In this document: positions 12,109 to 23,845 of the stretch, piece after piece
Layout of the letters: the number at the start of each line of letters is the position of its first letter
Position numbering within the stretch: position 1 is the first letter of the stretch
Assembly: GCA_037447655.1 (NCBI GenBank)
Contig: JBBHKE010002185.1
Coordinates: forward strand, 124,001 to 188,000
From: Zygnema cylindricum
Taxonomy: Eukaryota > Streptophyta > Zygnematophyceae > Zygnematales > Zygnemataceae
Reading direction: 5' to 3'
DNA: 64,000 nucleotides
Notes under the pieces: model-generated
Told to the model about the DNA's origin: nothing
Database searches by the model: none
The model's input: the letters and a program-made list of their open reading frames with translations, nothing else
Program-made: the position numbers and the translations under genes

Positions 12109-13059
12109 ATGTCTACGTCCACTACTACTGGTGGACCTCCTCTTGCAACTGTGGTTTTAAAACAACAGGTTATGGGCCTTTTGTCCAGAATTTGTGTCTG
12201 CAAAGGCCAGAAGTATGTATACAAGCTAGCTATGGTTGAATCATCTTTTGAAATCGTTGACTTGATGGGGGTCTTGGATAGATCTCTTGCTGAAACGGAT
12301 ACGAGTTGGGCTAAGAAGAACACTCTCGCTAAAAACAATTTGATTCTTTGTATCTCAGAGAGTCTGGTTATGTCTCAGCTCAAGATGGAAAAGGCGAGCA
12401 AAAAAAGACTTCACTAAAAACTTCCCACGAAAAGGCGAACGTCCACGAGGAGCTTTTGGTGGTTAGCCGGATCTGAAACTACAAATACTCGGGGGGATCT
12501 ATGGCCGAATATTGCGATAAGTTTAGGGAACTCATTGATGCACACTCTTCAGCTGGTGGAACTTTTCCGGAGTTCCAGCAAGCTACTTTACTTATTAGAG
12601 GTCTCCCTAGTCATATGAAGGGAGTGTTTGAAGCTTTGAAATGGCATAATAAGTCTAGCTGTACTTTTTAGTTAGCTTACAATCTTAAACTGGAGGAAGA
12701 GTCTACAAGTAAGGTCCTTCATGGTGAAAAGAAAGTAGAGGCTTTCAGTAGAGACTTTGAGAGGAAAAAATAGTTTAATCAAAACAGAAACCAATTTAAC
12801 CAGAACCAAAACCAGTTTAATCAGAATCAAACTAGTTTAATCAAGGCAGTCAGAGGCCAAATAGGTAGTTTTCTAACGCTTCTTTTTATTTTTTTGAGAA
12901 AGGACATAGTTATACGTACTGTCCAAAACTTAAAAGGCAAATAAAATTGGTTTATACAGGTCTGGATGGCAACAAAGCCAGTTTCACCAAGGCTTTTATG
13001 GCAATCCATCACGAGGAAATGCAATTTTATCAGCCTTTGCAGATGATGCACATTCATCT
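12109..13059 (+). pseudogene. copia gag remnant of E3
   Basis: Starts MSTSTTTGGPPLATVVLKQQ and aligns with the E4 gag start (QQVTGPPSRISVFNGKKYMYW). Downstream, in shifted frames, are typical copia gag pieces (GGSMAEYCDKFRELIDAHSS, LLIRGLPSHMKGVFEAL), then an Asn/Gln-rich run around 12775-12840. The zinc knuckle (GHSYTYCPKLKRQ) has lost its first two Cys. Stops near 12415, 12669 and 12771. Confidence 0.8.
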
Positions 13060-16000
13060 TTGAGCTTCAAATATGAAAAGGATGCGGAGTTATTTGCTAT
13101 GGCGGCAGCAATGGAGGGTCTGAAAGACGGTGGATGGATCATAGACACCGGGGCATCGGCCCACATGTGCTGGGACAAAGCCATTTTTACAAATATAAAA
13201 CAAACTCATCCGAAAATTATCTACTATGCCTGTGGCATGAGTTTCCATTCATCGGCCTAGGGTGATGTATCTCTAATGGTAGATGTGGGGGGAAAGTTTG
13301 TAGAAAGAACTCTCCACATTGTTTAACATTTTCCAGATTTTAAAAAGAATCTCTTTTCTACTTCTTTAGTAGAGAGTAAGGGTTTTGAGGTCACCCTTAA
13401 AGGGGCGAGACAGGTTGTTAGTAAGCTAAGCAAAATAGCAGTAACAGTAACAAGAGATGCCAGTAAGATGTACAAGATGGATATGGCCGAATGCAAAGAA
13501 AAAGATGTTTTGTATTCCAATGTGTCATGTGAGAATGAGTTATGGCATAAGAGGTTAAGACTTATCAATTATTAAAGTTTAAAAAAAATGGTGAATGCTA
13601 GGAAAGGTAATGGTGTTTTTCTAACATCTGAGTCTGTAACAACCTGCGATGGCTGCTCATTAGGCAAAATTCATAAATTGCCATTCCCAGAGGAGTCGGA
13701 AAACAGATCCAAAAAAGTTTCACAGCTCTTTCATTCGGATGTCCTCGGCCCATCCGAAGTATCGTCGGCTGGAGGAGTACAGTACATGGTCACTTTCACT
13801 GATGATTTCTCTAGGTACACCAAATTCTATTTTATAAAGAACAAGAGTGAATTGTTCACTCACTTCAAGCACTACAAAGTCTGGGCTGAGAAACTACACG
13901 GAGTTCCACTCATGGTGTTCATATCGGATAATGGTGGTGAATACAGATCGACAAAGTTTAAGCAATTTCTACTTGATGAAGGTATAATTCATAATCTGAC
14001 GGTTCCATATACTCCTGAGCAAAATGGAGTTTCTAAAAGATTAAACAGGACAGTAACAGAAGTTGCTAGGTCGATGCTTGCAGTCTATATAAAGAATAGA
14101 GTAGCATCCAGATCTGTCAGCTCTACACCTTATGAGATGTGGACAGGAAAGGTACCAGTTGTTAGTCACTTTAAAGTGTTTGGGAGTAAGTGCTATATTT
14201 TAGATAACTCACCAGATAAGTTGAAAAAAGAAACCAAAGGCTTAGCAAGAATTATCTTGGGGTATGATGATAATGCAAAGGAGTATAGAGTGTATGTCTT
14301 AGATAACCAAAAAATATTTGTGTCTCCAAATATTCAGATGAATTATGAACAGGATTTGGTTGATCTGTTCAAACTCACAGATAAGGAAACAAAAAACAAG
14401 AAACAAGATTATGTCATCTTTCACCATCAACAACAGGTGTATTTTCCGGTGCAACCCCGTCCCATAAGTACGCCTTCTGTTACTACACTGCTTGTTCCTA
14501 CTACGGATCCTTCTCACCAACATGGCACTTACGAGGAGCATACTGCTATACCTTCGGATCGTGCAGCGGTTTCAGCACCACGAAATCGGAGATTGCCAAC
14601 CATGTCAGCCTCAAAATTTCTGGGGGGAAGAAGATCTAGCAGTCGTTTGCAAACCGGTTTTCACTTTGTTTTTTATACAGCATTAGGTGAGCCTATGACC
14701 ATCAAAGAGGCCTTCTCATCACTGGAGAGAAACCACTAGATTGAGGCGGCCAACGATGAGATGAAGTCGATTATAGAGGTAGAGACATGGGAGCTGGTGG
14801 ACCTACCTCCGAGGAGGAAAGCCATTGGAAGCAAGTGGGTTTTCAAAGTCAAACTGAATCCGGAAAACACTATCGAAAGATATAAGACCAGATTTGTGGC
14901 CAAAGGGTACAACGAGAAGAAGGTATTGACTTTGAGGAAACTTTCTCCCCAGTCGTCAGATTTCCTATTGTCAAAATTTTGTTCAGTTAAGCTGCTATAG
15001 AAAACATGGAAATACATTACATGGATGATAAGAGAGCCTTTTTGCATGGAGAGTTAGAAGAACCTATTTATATGCAGCAACCTAAAATGTATGAAGAAAA
15101 AGGAAAAGAAAAGTCAGTCTGTAAACTGATAAAATCTCTGTATGGGCTGAAACAAGCCCCCAGACAATGGAATCTGAAGCTAGATAAATTTCTGACTAGT
15201 CTAGGATTTAAAAGAATTAGTTCCGATAAATCAGTATATGTCTTACAAGGGGAAGATGGGATTCTTTATATCGTTGTATATGTGGATGATCTTTTACTTA
15301 TAATTATAAGTAAATCGATAGATGAACTAAACTGTATTAAAGCAGCTTTGAGGTCTAAGATTGAAATGAAAGACCTCGGTGCAGCTAAATATATCCTAAG
15401 CATACAAGTTGAAAGGGATAGAAATAATAGATTGATTATGCTAACCCAGAATGAAGCTATAGGGAACATGCTTGAAAAATTTGAGATGAAAGATGTGAAG
15501 GGATCTATAAATCCCATGGAAGCTAGGCAAAAGTTGGAGGGGTGTGAATCAAACTCAGGCATAATGGTTAGTGAACGCTTAGAGTCAAGGGAGGAAGATT
15601 TTATTGCTACAAAGACATACAGACAAATAGTGGGAAGTCTTATTTATTTTACGATTTGTACGACGTTTGACATCGCCTCAGCTGTAGGAGTCTTAAGTAG
15701 GAGTCTTTAGAATCCTAAAAGAGCAGATTGGGAAGCAGCAAGGAGGGTTCTAAGACAGGTACCCAAAACCTCAAGCATATACTCGGAGGAGGAGAGGTAA
15801 AGTTATAGACTTGGAGCGATGCCAGCTATGGAGATATGCCAAGCCGGAAATCAACGACCGGTTTCGTTCTGAAAGTTGGGAATGGAACTTGATGCAGGAG
15901 CAGCAAATTACAAAAGGTCACGGCTCAATCCACGATGGAGTCGGAATGTATGTCAGCTAGTGCTACCCTGAAGGAACTCTTATGGGTTAAGGCCACTTTG

Positions 16001-16075
16001 TAGGAACTTGGGTATATGCAAACCGGTCCTCAGGTTATCTGGTGTGACAACCAGGCAACAATTGCCATTGCCTCT
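13060..16075 (+). pseudogene. copia pol remnant of E3, RNase H truncated
   Basis: Protease with IIDTGASAHMCWD (13138-13176), pre-integrase WHKRLRLINY with a stop (about 13573), integrase (13588-14739, with HSDVLGP, ISDNGGEYRS and EQNGVSKRLNRTVTE), linker GGRRSSSRL, RT (14761-15710, YMDDKRAFLHGELEEPIYMQ and YVDDLLL) and RNase H up to DNQATIAIA at about 16068. The middle frame 13588-14739 is open for 383 codons, but the integrase lacks a stretch between SMLA and VYIKNRV (about 20 residues), an in-frame deletion. RNase H is cut where E4 begins. Confidence 0.9.
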
Positions 16076-16835
16076 TGTTGGCTTTGGAAACCTTTAGTCC
16101 TCTCTAAATCTCGTGTGTGAGAAAGAGATTTTAGACTTAGTCGGTTTTGTGTACAGACTGGGTCTACGTAGACAAGGTTTGGTGTGGTATGTAACTCTAA
16201 GGGAGTTCACAAATTTGGTACACTCCATGTATACGTGTCGGTCCGTGGGGAAGTCAAGCTTGGTTGAGTTGGTTGATAAAGTACAGATTTACTTGAGGGA
16301 CCAAATTTACACGTGGAGGTTTATCTTCGGTGATGAATGAATGCGCGTACGGCGGACGGAGTTCGCCGTCATTTTTGGAAGAGAAATATTGACCGAGCTG
16401 TCATTTCAGGAGACGAACTTTGACTGCGTACTTTAGCGGCGGCTAGGGTTAAGGATTGATGAAAATGCTTGTACTGTTGACGTCCGAGTTTAGTTTTATT
16501 AATGTTTAATAGTACTGACAAACCACGGTTATTGTGGTACGGGTTAGATCAGCTGTATGTTCACTTTGTATATGTTGGACTTAGAATAATAAAGAGTTAG
16601 GAATTCCTTGTATGGAAAAACTGCAAAGTGGTTTTTAGGAATTTTGAATTGTAAGATCATTGTGATCTTTTGGCTGATTGTTGTGAAATTATGCATGTCG
16701 TTTCTTTGGTTTGTTTTCTTTGTTGTTCTAAATTTGCAGACCTATTGTGTGTCTGGTTTGCTTAGGACTTCATTGTGAAGTGTGTCTTTTGTGGGTATTC
16801 GTGAGAGTTTCCTCTCTTGTATTCTGATTGTGATT
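16076..16835 (+). repeat. putative 5' LTR and leader of E4
   Basis: TG-starting, non-coding stretch before the gag ATG. A fortuitous frame covers 16782-16835 upstream of the likely start. LTR end and primer-binding site not resolved. Confidence 0.4.
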
Positions 16836-17654
16836 ATGGCAGCTGCTGCTACTTCCTCTTCTTCTTCAGGGTCACCAGCTGCCTCAAATCAACAGGTTAC
16901 GGGCCCGCCCTCACGGATCTCGGTGTTTAATGGAAAAAAATATATGTATTGGGCTGATTTGACTAAAACTTACCTTAAGCAAGTAAAATTGTATGATGTG
17001 GTTTCCGGTGTTGTTCCGGATACGGACCCTGAATTTGGAAAGAAAAATGAGGATGCATTACTTGTTCTCAAACTTATTTTGTCGGAAGACTTAAATATGA
17101 CATATATCCATATCACTACGGCTTTTGAATTATGGAAGAGTTTGAGAGAATCTCATGTCATAGCTACTGAGCAGAATGAGGTTATAACTGCTGGAAAAAT
17201 TTGGGATTATAAATATACAGGGGGTGATATGAAATCATTATGTAGTGTTTTGAAAATCCTACCGTCGGAAAATGCATGCTCCGAGGGGAGTTTTCCTCCC
17301 TATCATCAAGCAATGATTTTAATGAGAGGGCTTCCTACAGAATATAAAAGAGCATCGAAACACTTAAAGAGGCTAGAGAAGAGTAAATGGAATATAGCTG
17401 TAGCCGAAACTTGCATTCTAGAGGAGGAGGGAAGTCACATAGCATTGAATGGAGGACATGCAGCAGTAGCTTACAATGCTCAGACATATAGGCCGGCTGG
17501 ATTTTCAGGAAATAGGAACTTTACTCCTAATCCGAATTATAAGCAATATGATAGATGTGTCTATTGTTTTGGTCAAGACCATATTTTCCGGCTATGCTTG
17601 GCATTTATAAAAGCATGTGAAACAAGAATTTATCGTGCGGGATGGAAGGTGTGA
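16836..17654 (+). pseudogene. copia gag of E4, open to the zinc knuckle
   Basis: The start MAAAATSSSSSGSPAAS is chosen because alignment to other gags (QQVTGPPSRISVFNGKKYMYW) begins soon after; the same frame is open from 16782. It encodes about 270 residues with a UBN2-like gag body (DFTELWKSL-type and MILMRGLPTEYKRASKHLK region) and a CX2CX4HX4C knuckle, CVYCFGQDHIFRLC. The frame then fuses to out-of-frame integrase sequence and stops. This is the longest intact gag frame in the + strand nest. Confidence 0.8.
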
Positions 17655-19707
17655 CGAGAAGCTTCATGATACACCTATAAAGAGAGTGAGGAGTGATAAT
17701 TAGGAGAAATACACTTCTAATGAGTTTGAGGATTTTTTGAAAGAGGAAGGGGTTCAACACCTAAAGAATGTTCCAAAGAACCTAGAACAAAAGGGTGTAG
17801 CTGAGAGACTAAATCGGACATTAAGTGATAGTGCCCGTAGTGTGTTGTCGGATAAAAAGATAAAGAAAAGCTTTTGGGTAGAAGCTATCAATTATGCTAA
17901 CTATCTAAAAAATAGAGTCTTTACCTTGGCATTAAAAGGATAAACACTTTATGTAAAATGGACCGGGAGAAAACTTAATATTTCACACTTAAAGGTGTTC
18001 GGAAGTCAAGTGTTTAGTCTAAAAAAAAAGAAAAATCTGATTGGAAGTTAGATGCAAGGGGAAAGTCGGGATACCTACTTTGGTATGATAAAAATGCCAA
18101 GGGATATAGAGTTTATGATCTCGGAAGAGAAGACATCATTCTAGTAAAACACTTGGTAGTCATGGATGAAAGAAATTCTATATATCCCTTTTAAATACAC
18201 CAAACTGGTTAGAATTAGAATTGAATCCGAAAATAAGTTAGATTCAGATTCTTCTAACCGAACTCACATTCAGCCTAACCTTGCAAAGCAAGAGAAAAAT
18301 CTGACCGAGAGTGACCCTCTCTTGGAGTCACAGCTTCTGGTTCAAACCGAGGAAGAAAACGAGGAAAGACCGAAAATGGATGATGAACTTCCGTGGATGG
18401 ACTCCCCGGATAGGGGAGAAGATGAAGTCATCCGGAGAAATCCGAGATTACCCTCCATTCTAGCATCAAGTTTTGAAGGAGGAAGGAGAAGCAGAAAGAG
18501 ACTTCAATAGGGACAACTGAACAACAAGGTAACTAAGATGTCACATTTAAGCGAACCCTATACTTACTCAGAAACAATTAATAGTCCGGAACGTAGTAGA
18601 TGGATGACAACCATTAATGATGAGATGGCTTCCATTATGGAAGCAAACACATGGGAGCTGGTGGATTATCCTTCAGACAGAAAGCCGATAGGATGCAAGT
18701 GGGTATTTAAGTTGAAAATCAATCAGGATAACAATATCGAGCGATACAACTCCAGATTAGTGGCAAAGGGGTTCACACAAAACGAGTGAATCAATTATGA
18801 GGAGACCTTCGCTCCGGTTATTAGATTTCCCTCCGTCCGGATTCTACTTAGTCTAGCGGCAACTGAAGACATGGAAGTGCACCAAATGGACATCAAAATC
18901 GCTTTCATGGAGAATTAGAAGAAGAGATCTTCATGCGACACCAGTAAGGATTTGTGGAAAACTGAGAAGAAAGTACGGTGTGCAGATTGATAAAGTCTCT
19001 TTATGGACTAAAGCAAGCTCCGAGCGAATGCAACAAGAAGATGGTTGCTATCTATGTTGGTGATTTGCTTGTTTTGAGTAGATTAATGGAGAAAATTAAT
19101 AGATTGAAAAAGGATCTAAAGAGTAAATTTGAAATGAAAGACTTGGGAGAGGCAAAGTACATTTTAGTAATTCAAATGGAGAGGGATAGAGGGAATAAAA
19201 TAATTAGACTAACTCAAAAGGAAGCAATAGGAAATATGCTTCAAAAATTTCAAATGGATAAAGCAACGATTCCAGCGGATTTAAAGAAACGAAATGAGGG
19301 GAGCTCAGAAAAGGGAGTCTTGATCTTCGATATAGAGTTAGGACCTGAGGAAAGCAAATTTATGCCAATTATTTCGTAAAGACAGGTTGTTAGTAGTTTG
19401 ATCTATTTTATGAATTGTACTCGTCCTGATATAGCAGCAACTGTGGGGATATTGAGTAGGAGTTTGAATGATCCTAGGAAGAAAGATTGGGAAGCGACCA
19501 AATTGGTCATGCGATACTTGATAGGAACGAGAGATCTGTGGTTGCATTTGGGAGGGGATAATACTACCATCACCACTTCGACTGATGTCAGTTATGGAGA
19601 TGCTCCAATGAGGAGTTGTACTTTTGGGTATGTGTTGTATGTTGGGAATAGGGCTTGCTGTTGGAGCAGCAAGCAACAAAAGGTGATTGCTCAGTCCACC
19701 ATGGAGG
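17655..19707 (+). pseudogene. copia pol remnant of E4, protease and half of integrase deleted
   Basis: Sequence resumes at EKLHDTPIKRVRSDN in the integrase, so protease, pre-integrase and the first integrase Asp are gone. Then integrase (QKGVAERLNRTLSDSARS), linker GGRRSRKRL, RT start (18538-18789) and end (18978-19379), and RNase H (19398-19707). In RT about 50 residues between KQAPSECNKK and VAIYV are missing, and the catalytic YVDD reads YVGD. Clearly dead. Confidence 0.9.
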
Positions 19708-20234
19708 TGCAATTTTGTGTCCTCCATTGGACTACATAATTCAGAAAGCCTCTAGATAGTCTTTAACACACCCACTTCAAGCCACAACCACTGCTGCCCA
19801 AGAAGGCAAACTAATAGTCTAACTACACCTTTGTGCAGTTAGGACTCCCCTGGGCCCGTAGCAAAAAGAATTACGGAAAACGGCAAACCAGCCGATAAGT
19901 TATTAGGTGGCAAAAATACCAATTTATACAAACTCTCAAAGAGAGAGGTGAGTGTCTATCAAAAAATGCTAAGTCCTAACCCCTCTCACAATCCCTATCT
20001 AATGCAGTACGAACCAATCAAATATTTGTAAAGTACAAAAAGGTACAACGGCCGATGTTCTTTTTGTACGGCCTGTGTACGACATCGCCACTGAGTGGAC
20101 GCGTGTCACCCTTCCACTCGTCTGTATGTTCCACGGAATTCCTTCGACCAAATGTTATCCCTCCACGTGACGCCAGGTCATGCCACGTCCATAAATGTTG
20201 AAAAGAGAGGTATTTTGTAGTCTTTCTTGTGGAC
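19708..20234 (-). repeat. copia LTR fragment, reverse orientation
   Basis: Reverse complement of the 3' half of an LTR like that of E2: on the minus strand it ends GGACACAAAATTGCA at 19708, matching GGACACAGAATTGCA at the E2 LTR end. It carries the conserved hairpin at 20033-20069. It stops near 20234 where a plus-orientation LTR fragment starts, so two LTR pieces meet head to head; the exact join is uncertain. Confidence 0.75.
20033..20069. repeat. hairpin in reverse LTR fragment
   Basis: Arms GTACAAAAAG (20033-20042) and CTTTTTGTAC (20060-20069) pair perfectly. A third stem variant of the LTR hairpin. Confidence 0.65.
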
Positions 20235-20363
20235 TTACTGCAACCCTCATACTTGTCGTAGTCACTGAGGACCTGCATACAGCCATGGCTGCCTGCTGCA
20301 GCTAAAGGAGACAGGCAAATCATTCACGACAGTTTTTCTGCAAAATATATACTGCTCCTTGTG

Positions 20364-20430
20364 GGACTTGATCCAGTGACCTCTGGATGATCACCGTACG
20401 GACCAGCCGTGCGCCTTATCCAGTAAGTCT
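20364..20430 (-). other. tRNA-like block in LTR fragment, antisense
   Basis: On the minus strand 20430-20414 reads AGACTTACTGGATAAGG (A-box-like) and 20374-20364 reads GGATCAAGTCC (B-box-like). Same order, orientation and spacing as in the E1, E2 and E6 LTRs. Confidence 0.5.
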
Positions 20431-20790
20431 TGAAGAAATCGATACATACATATGGCGCGGTCTTTATTTAAAGCTATACCGCGCCGGATATTTCATTTAA
20501 CTAATTACGGGACGATTTATGCATGGAAACATACCGGTCCGCACGAAATCGGGACCACACGAAATATACGAATTAACATTTAATTTCGACGGACAAAATC
20601 AAATGTCTAGATCTGATCGAACGGATCACAATGGAGCCAGAATACCGGAATAGACATTTGGCGGTTTGTGGACTAGATGTCGGTGGATGACACGTGGCAA
20701 CATATGGTTGAACAGCGGATATAACGGGAGGAGCAACTACGACTCCGGAACTGACACACGTCAGCGGAACGGCCATGCCGTACTATGGCC

Positions 20791-20827
20791 GTACAAGAAG
20801 TACAGCGGTACCTGTACCTTCTTGTAC
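20791..20827. repeat. hairpin in forward LTR fragment
   Basis: Arms GTACAAGAAG (20791-20800) and CTTCTTGTAC (20818-20827) are perfect complements. A fourth stem variant with compensating changes. Confidence 0.7.
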
Positions 20828-21165
20828 TTTACAGTCTTCTGATTGGTCGAAATACCTTAGTAGTAGGCTTAGAGAGGTAGCTTAGGACTTAGAATGTTTT
20901 CGGTTTTCCAGCCTCTCTCCCAGAGTGCACTTGTATTTATGGACCAACTTTGGTTAGCCATAACTTAATGCTCAGGTGAGCAAATTGAGTGATTCTTTTT
21001 GCTGCGGACTCAGGGGAGTCCAAGCTACACAAAGGTTTAATTAGTTAGAGATTTTGCGTCCCAGGGTGGGACTTATTCATTGTCAAAGTCAAAAGTGCGA
21101 ATACTATCCTAGAGGCTTCACATAAGCTGGACATTCTGTGTACCAATGGAGGTCACAGAATTACA

Positions 21166-23183
21166 CCAAGGGTTACAAAGTATTTGACATTAAGAAAAAT
21201 AAAATCGTGGTAGCCAGAAACATCATAGTGAAAGATGAGAGAAAATGAATAGATGTATTAAGTCAGCGTAGAAATGAAAAGAAAGATCAAAGTGTTGATT
21301 ATATCTTTTTAGAGGAAAATCCTATGTTTTTCAAGAAAATATATAGAAAATGCATCACATCAAGACGTGACTTGCAATCATCTTCTCCACCAGTAATAGG
21401 AAATGTTATGCCTGAAAGAGTTGCAAACTCTCCTTTACCTCAAGCCGAAACTAAATCACAAGAAGAATCACATGTATTGAGGAGGAGGACCCAACCATCT
21501 ATACCAGCGACAGAATTTCCAAGTGGAGTTAAGCGAAGTGTTCGACTCAGGGGAGAAAATGCAGCATATGCTCACTCAGCACACACAGAAGAGCCTCTAA
21601 CGTTGACGGAAGCTTTTTCGAGTAATGAAAGGGATCACTGGGTGGAAGCGGTCAATGAAGAAATTAAGTCCATCACGGAGGCCCAAATATGAGATATGAT
21701 GGAACTTCCTCTAGGGAGAAAAGCTATTGGAAGTAAATGGTTGTTTAAATTAAAATTAAACCCAAATAATACCATAGACAAGTATAAGGCTCGCTTGGTT
21801 GCTAAAGGATATAATCAAAAGGACGGGATAGATTATGAATAAACTTTTTCACCAGTTGTAAGGTTTCCATCTGTCCGCATCTTACTTACATTATTTGCCA
21901 TAGAGGATTTTGACATCCACCAAATGGATGTCAAAACCGCATTTTTGCATAGTGATTTACATGAGGTATTTTATATGAAGTAGCCACAAGGTTATGAGGA
22001 AACAAGAAAAAAAAATCTTGTGTGCAGACTTTTAAAATTTTTGTATGGCCTAAAACAGACCCCTAGGGAATGGAACCGAAAGTTAGATGAGTTCTTGACA
22101 AGATTATGATTAACTAGAATTAGTTCAGATCATTCAGTATATGTGAAGTGTGGTGATAATCCTGATGAGGTGATATTCATTGCTGTGTATGTTGAAGATT
22201 TGCTGCTAATTAGTAGGAACAAAATATGAATTGCTAGAGTAAAACACACTCTTAATTCAAAATTTGAAATGAAGGATTTGGGTGAGGCAAAACATATCCT
22301 TGGAATACAAGTTGAAAGAGATAGAGAAAAGAAAATCATTAGGCTAACTCAAAAAGAAGCGATAGGAAACATGTTTGAAAAATTTGGCTTGGGTGATGCT
22401 AAAGGTTGTGCAACTCCTATGGAGTATAAGCAAAAACTTGAAGGAATGGAGCATGAGTTTGGAGTCATAATAGATGAGGAACTCAGTGCAGAAGAGCAAT
22501 AATTTATGTCCGAAGTACCTTAGACACAAGTAGTAGGAAGTCTGATTTACTTCATGAATTGCACTAGGCCCGATATAGCTGCAACTGTTGGTGTGTTGAG
22601 CAGAAGTCTACAAAATCCACGAAAGAGAGATTGGGAGGCATCAAAAAGGGTCTTGAGATATCTTGTTGGTACAAGAAATCTTTGGCTTACTTTAGGAGGG
22701 GACAAGGTTAGCATTAATACTTAGAGTGATGCTAGCTATGGTGATGTGCCTAGTAGGAAGTCTACAACTGGGTATGTCATTCAGATTGGAAGTGGAACTT
22801 GTAGTTGGAGTAGTAAAACTCAAAAAGTCACAGCACAATCAACTATGGAAGCCGAATACATGGCTGCGAGCGCAGCCTTGAAAGAGTTGCTTTGGATTAA
22901 GGAGTTTCTTCAAGAATTGGGGTTTACACAACACGGAACACAAATAACATGGTGCGATAATCAGGCAGCCATTTCTGTGGCTACAAATCCAGGTCACCAT
23001 TTTAAGAGTAAGCATATGGACATTCAACTACATTTGGTAGGAGAAAAAGTATTTGCAATAGTGGTGAAACTTTGTTATTTGCCTGATGAGAAAATTGTTG
23101 CAGACAAGTTGACAAAAGCCCTTCCATCTCCTAAGTTGGAGTACTGCACAAAAGCATGTGGTCTAAGTGAGAAAGACTTCTAA
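21166..23183 (+). pseudogene. copia pol remnant E5 (integrase end, RT, RNase H)
   Basis: Begins in the integrase C-terminal domain (KGYKVFDIKKNKIVVARN), then linker (21324-21692, with FPSGVKRSVRLRGEN), RT (about 21700-22500, with stops near 21690, 21840, 21981, 22107 and 22228) and RNase H (22503-23183, with MPSRKSTTGYVIQIGSGTC and the DNQAAISVATNPGHHFKSKH core). The RT catalytic box reads YVEDLL, losing one of the two metal-binding Asp. The last 145 codons (22746-23183) are intact. Confidence 0.9.
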
Positions 23184-23199
23184 AGCTTAAGGGGAGTAT

Positions 23200-23728
23200 T
23201 GGAAAGAAAGCTTTAGTAAGTCTTAGAAATTAGAGTCTAAGACTTAGAATATTTTTGGACCACCACCTATTCAATATTAGCTATATTTAGTGTTGATTTT
23301 CAGTATCTACTCGAAATGTTATCTTTAAGTAAATTAGTTTGTACGGCCGCCTATGAATGTAGACGTGATAAACATTTCACGGAGTTTTAGGGTGTAGATA
23401 TTGTTACTAGGCAATTATTGTCCATGTACTTGGATTTTTGTCAGTAGATATTTAGGTGAACCCTGAACATACGTTTTAGATGTTTCCTATATCTTTTGAG
23501 TGTTTAGTTCAATTAGGATTGATCAATTCAACACAGAATGTACATTCTACACAAAGTTAAGGAAATGAGAGCACTAGGTGCACTTTAAGGTGTTTTGTGT
23601 TCAATTGTCTTTAATTTGCTTGTAGTATATGTTTGTCTGGTTGAATGACCTCTTTCATTTAGAGTTACGTGTCTTACAATACAGATCTAGTCAAATAGGT
23701 ATTCCCTTTTGGGTTTGCTTCTGCTGTC
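23200..23728 (+). repeat. 3' LTR of E5, right end unresolved
   Basis: Follows a polypurine tract (AGGGGAG-type, 23188-23197) and begins TGGAAAGAAAGC. Its first 100 bp (TTAGTAAG, then AATATTTTTGG) resemble the E3 LTR start at 11156. A gag-like ATG follows at 23729, so this LTR plus leader may be the 5' LTR of another, mostly deleted unit. Confidence 0.55.
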
Positions 23729-23845
23729 ATGTCTACTAATGGCTCTGTTCCCGCTGGTGCAAGCGTGACTCCTAGTGTGAGTGGATCACAGCCAAGTGAG
23801 AATGCCCATGACCTTCAACAAAACTGTGGCAATATCTTTTTTTGA
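23729..23845 (+). pseudogene. gag start fragment after the E5 LTR
   Basis: A 38-codon frame MSTNGSVPAGASVTPSVSGS ending in a stop. Its start and Ser/Thr/Gly-rich composition resemble the first residues of the E3 and E4 gags, but it ends before the alignable gag body. Confidence 0.35.

Larger units (their letters stand above)
11156..16075 (+). mobile_element. Ty1/copia retrotransposon E3, 3' truncated
   Basis: Begins with an LTR-like TGTTGAAATAAG at 11156, followed by gag (12109 onward), protease, integrase, RT and part of RNase H, where it is cut off at about 16075 by the start of E4. Proteins are recognisably copia but belong to a different subfamily from E1/E2/E6. Many stops and frameshifts. 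Confidence 0.8.
16076..19707 (+). mobile_element. Ty1/copia deletion derivative E4
   Basis: Starts with TGTTGGCTTTGG where the RNase H of E3 stops, has a gag frame, then jumps from the gag zinc knuckle into the middle of integrase, continues to RT with an internal deletion, and is cut in RNase H at 19707 by a minus-strand LTR. Nested insertion into E3 is likely, but I found no target duplication. Confidence 0.75.
20235..21165 (+). repeat. copia LTR fragment, forward orientation
   Basis: Matches the E2 LTR from the CATACTTGT(T/C)GTAGT block through the GCCATGGCTGCC segment to a terminal CACAGAATTACA at 21165. Its 5' end is missing. Its 3' end directly abuts integrase-coding sequence of E5, as if its parent element had inserted there. 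Confidence 0.75.
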
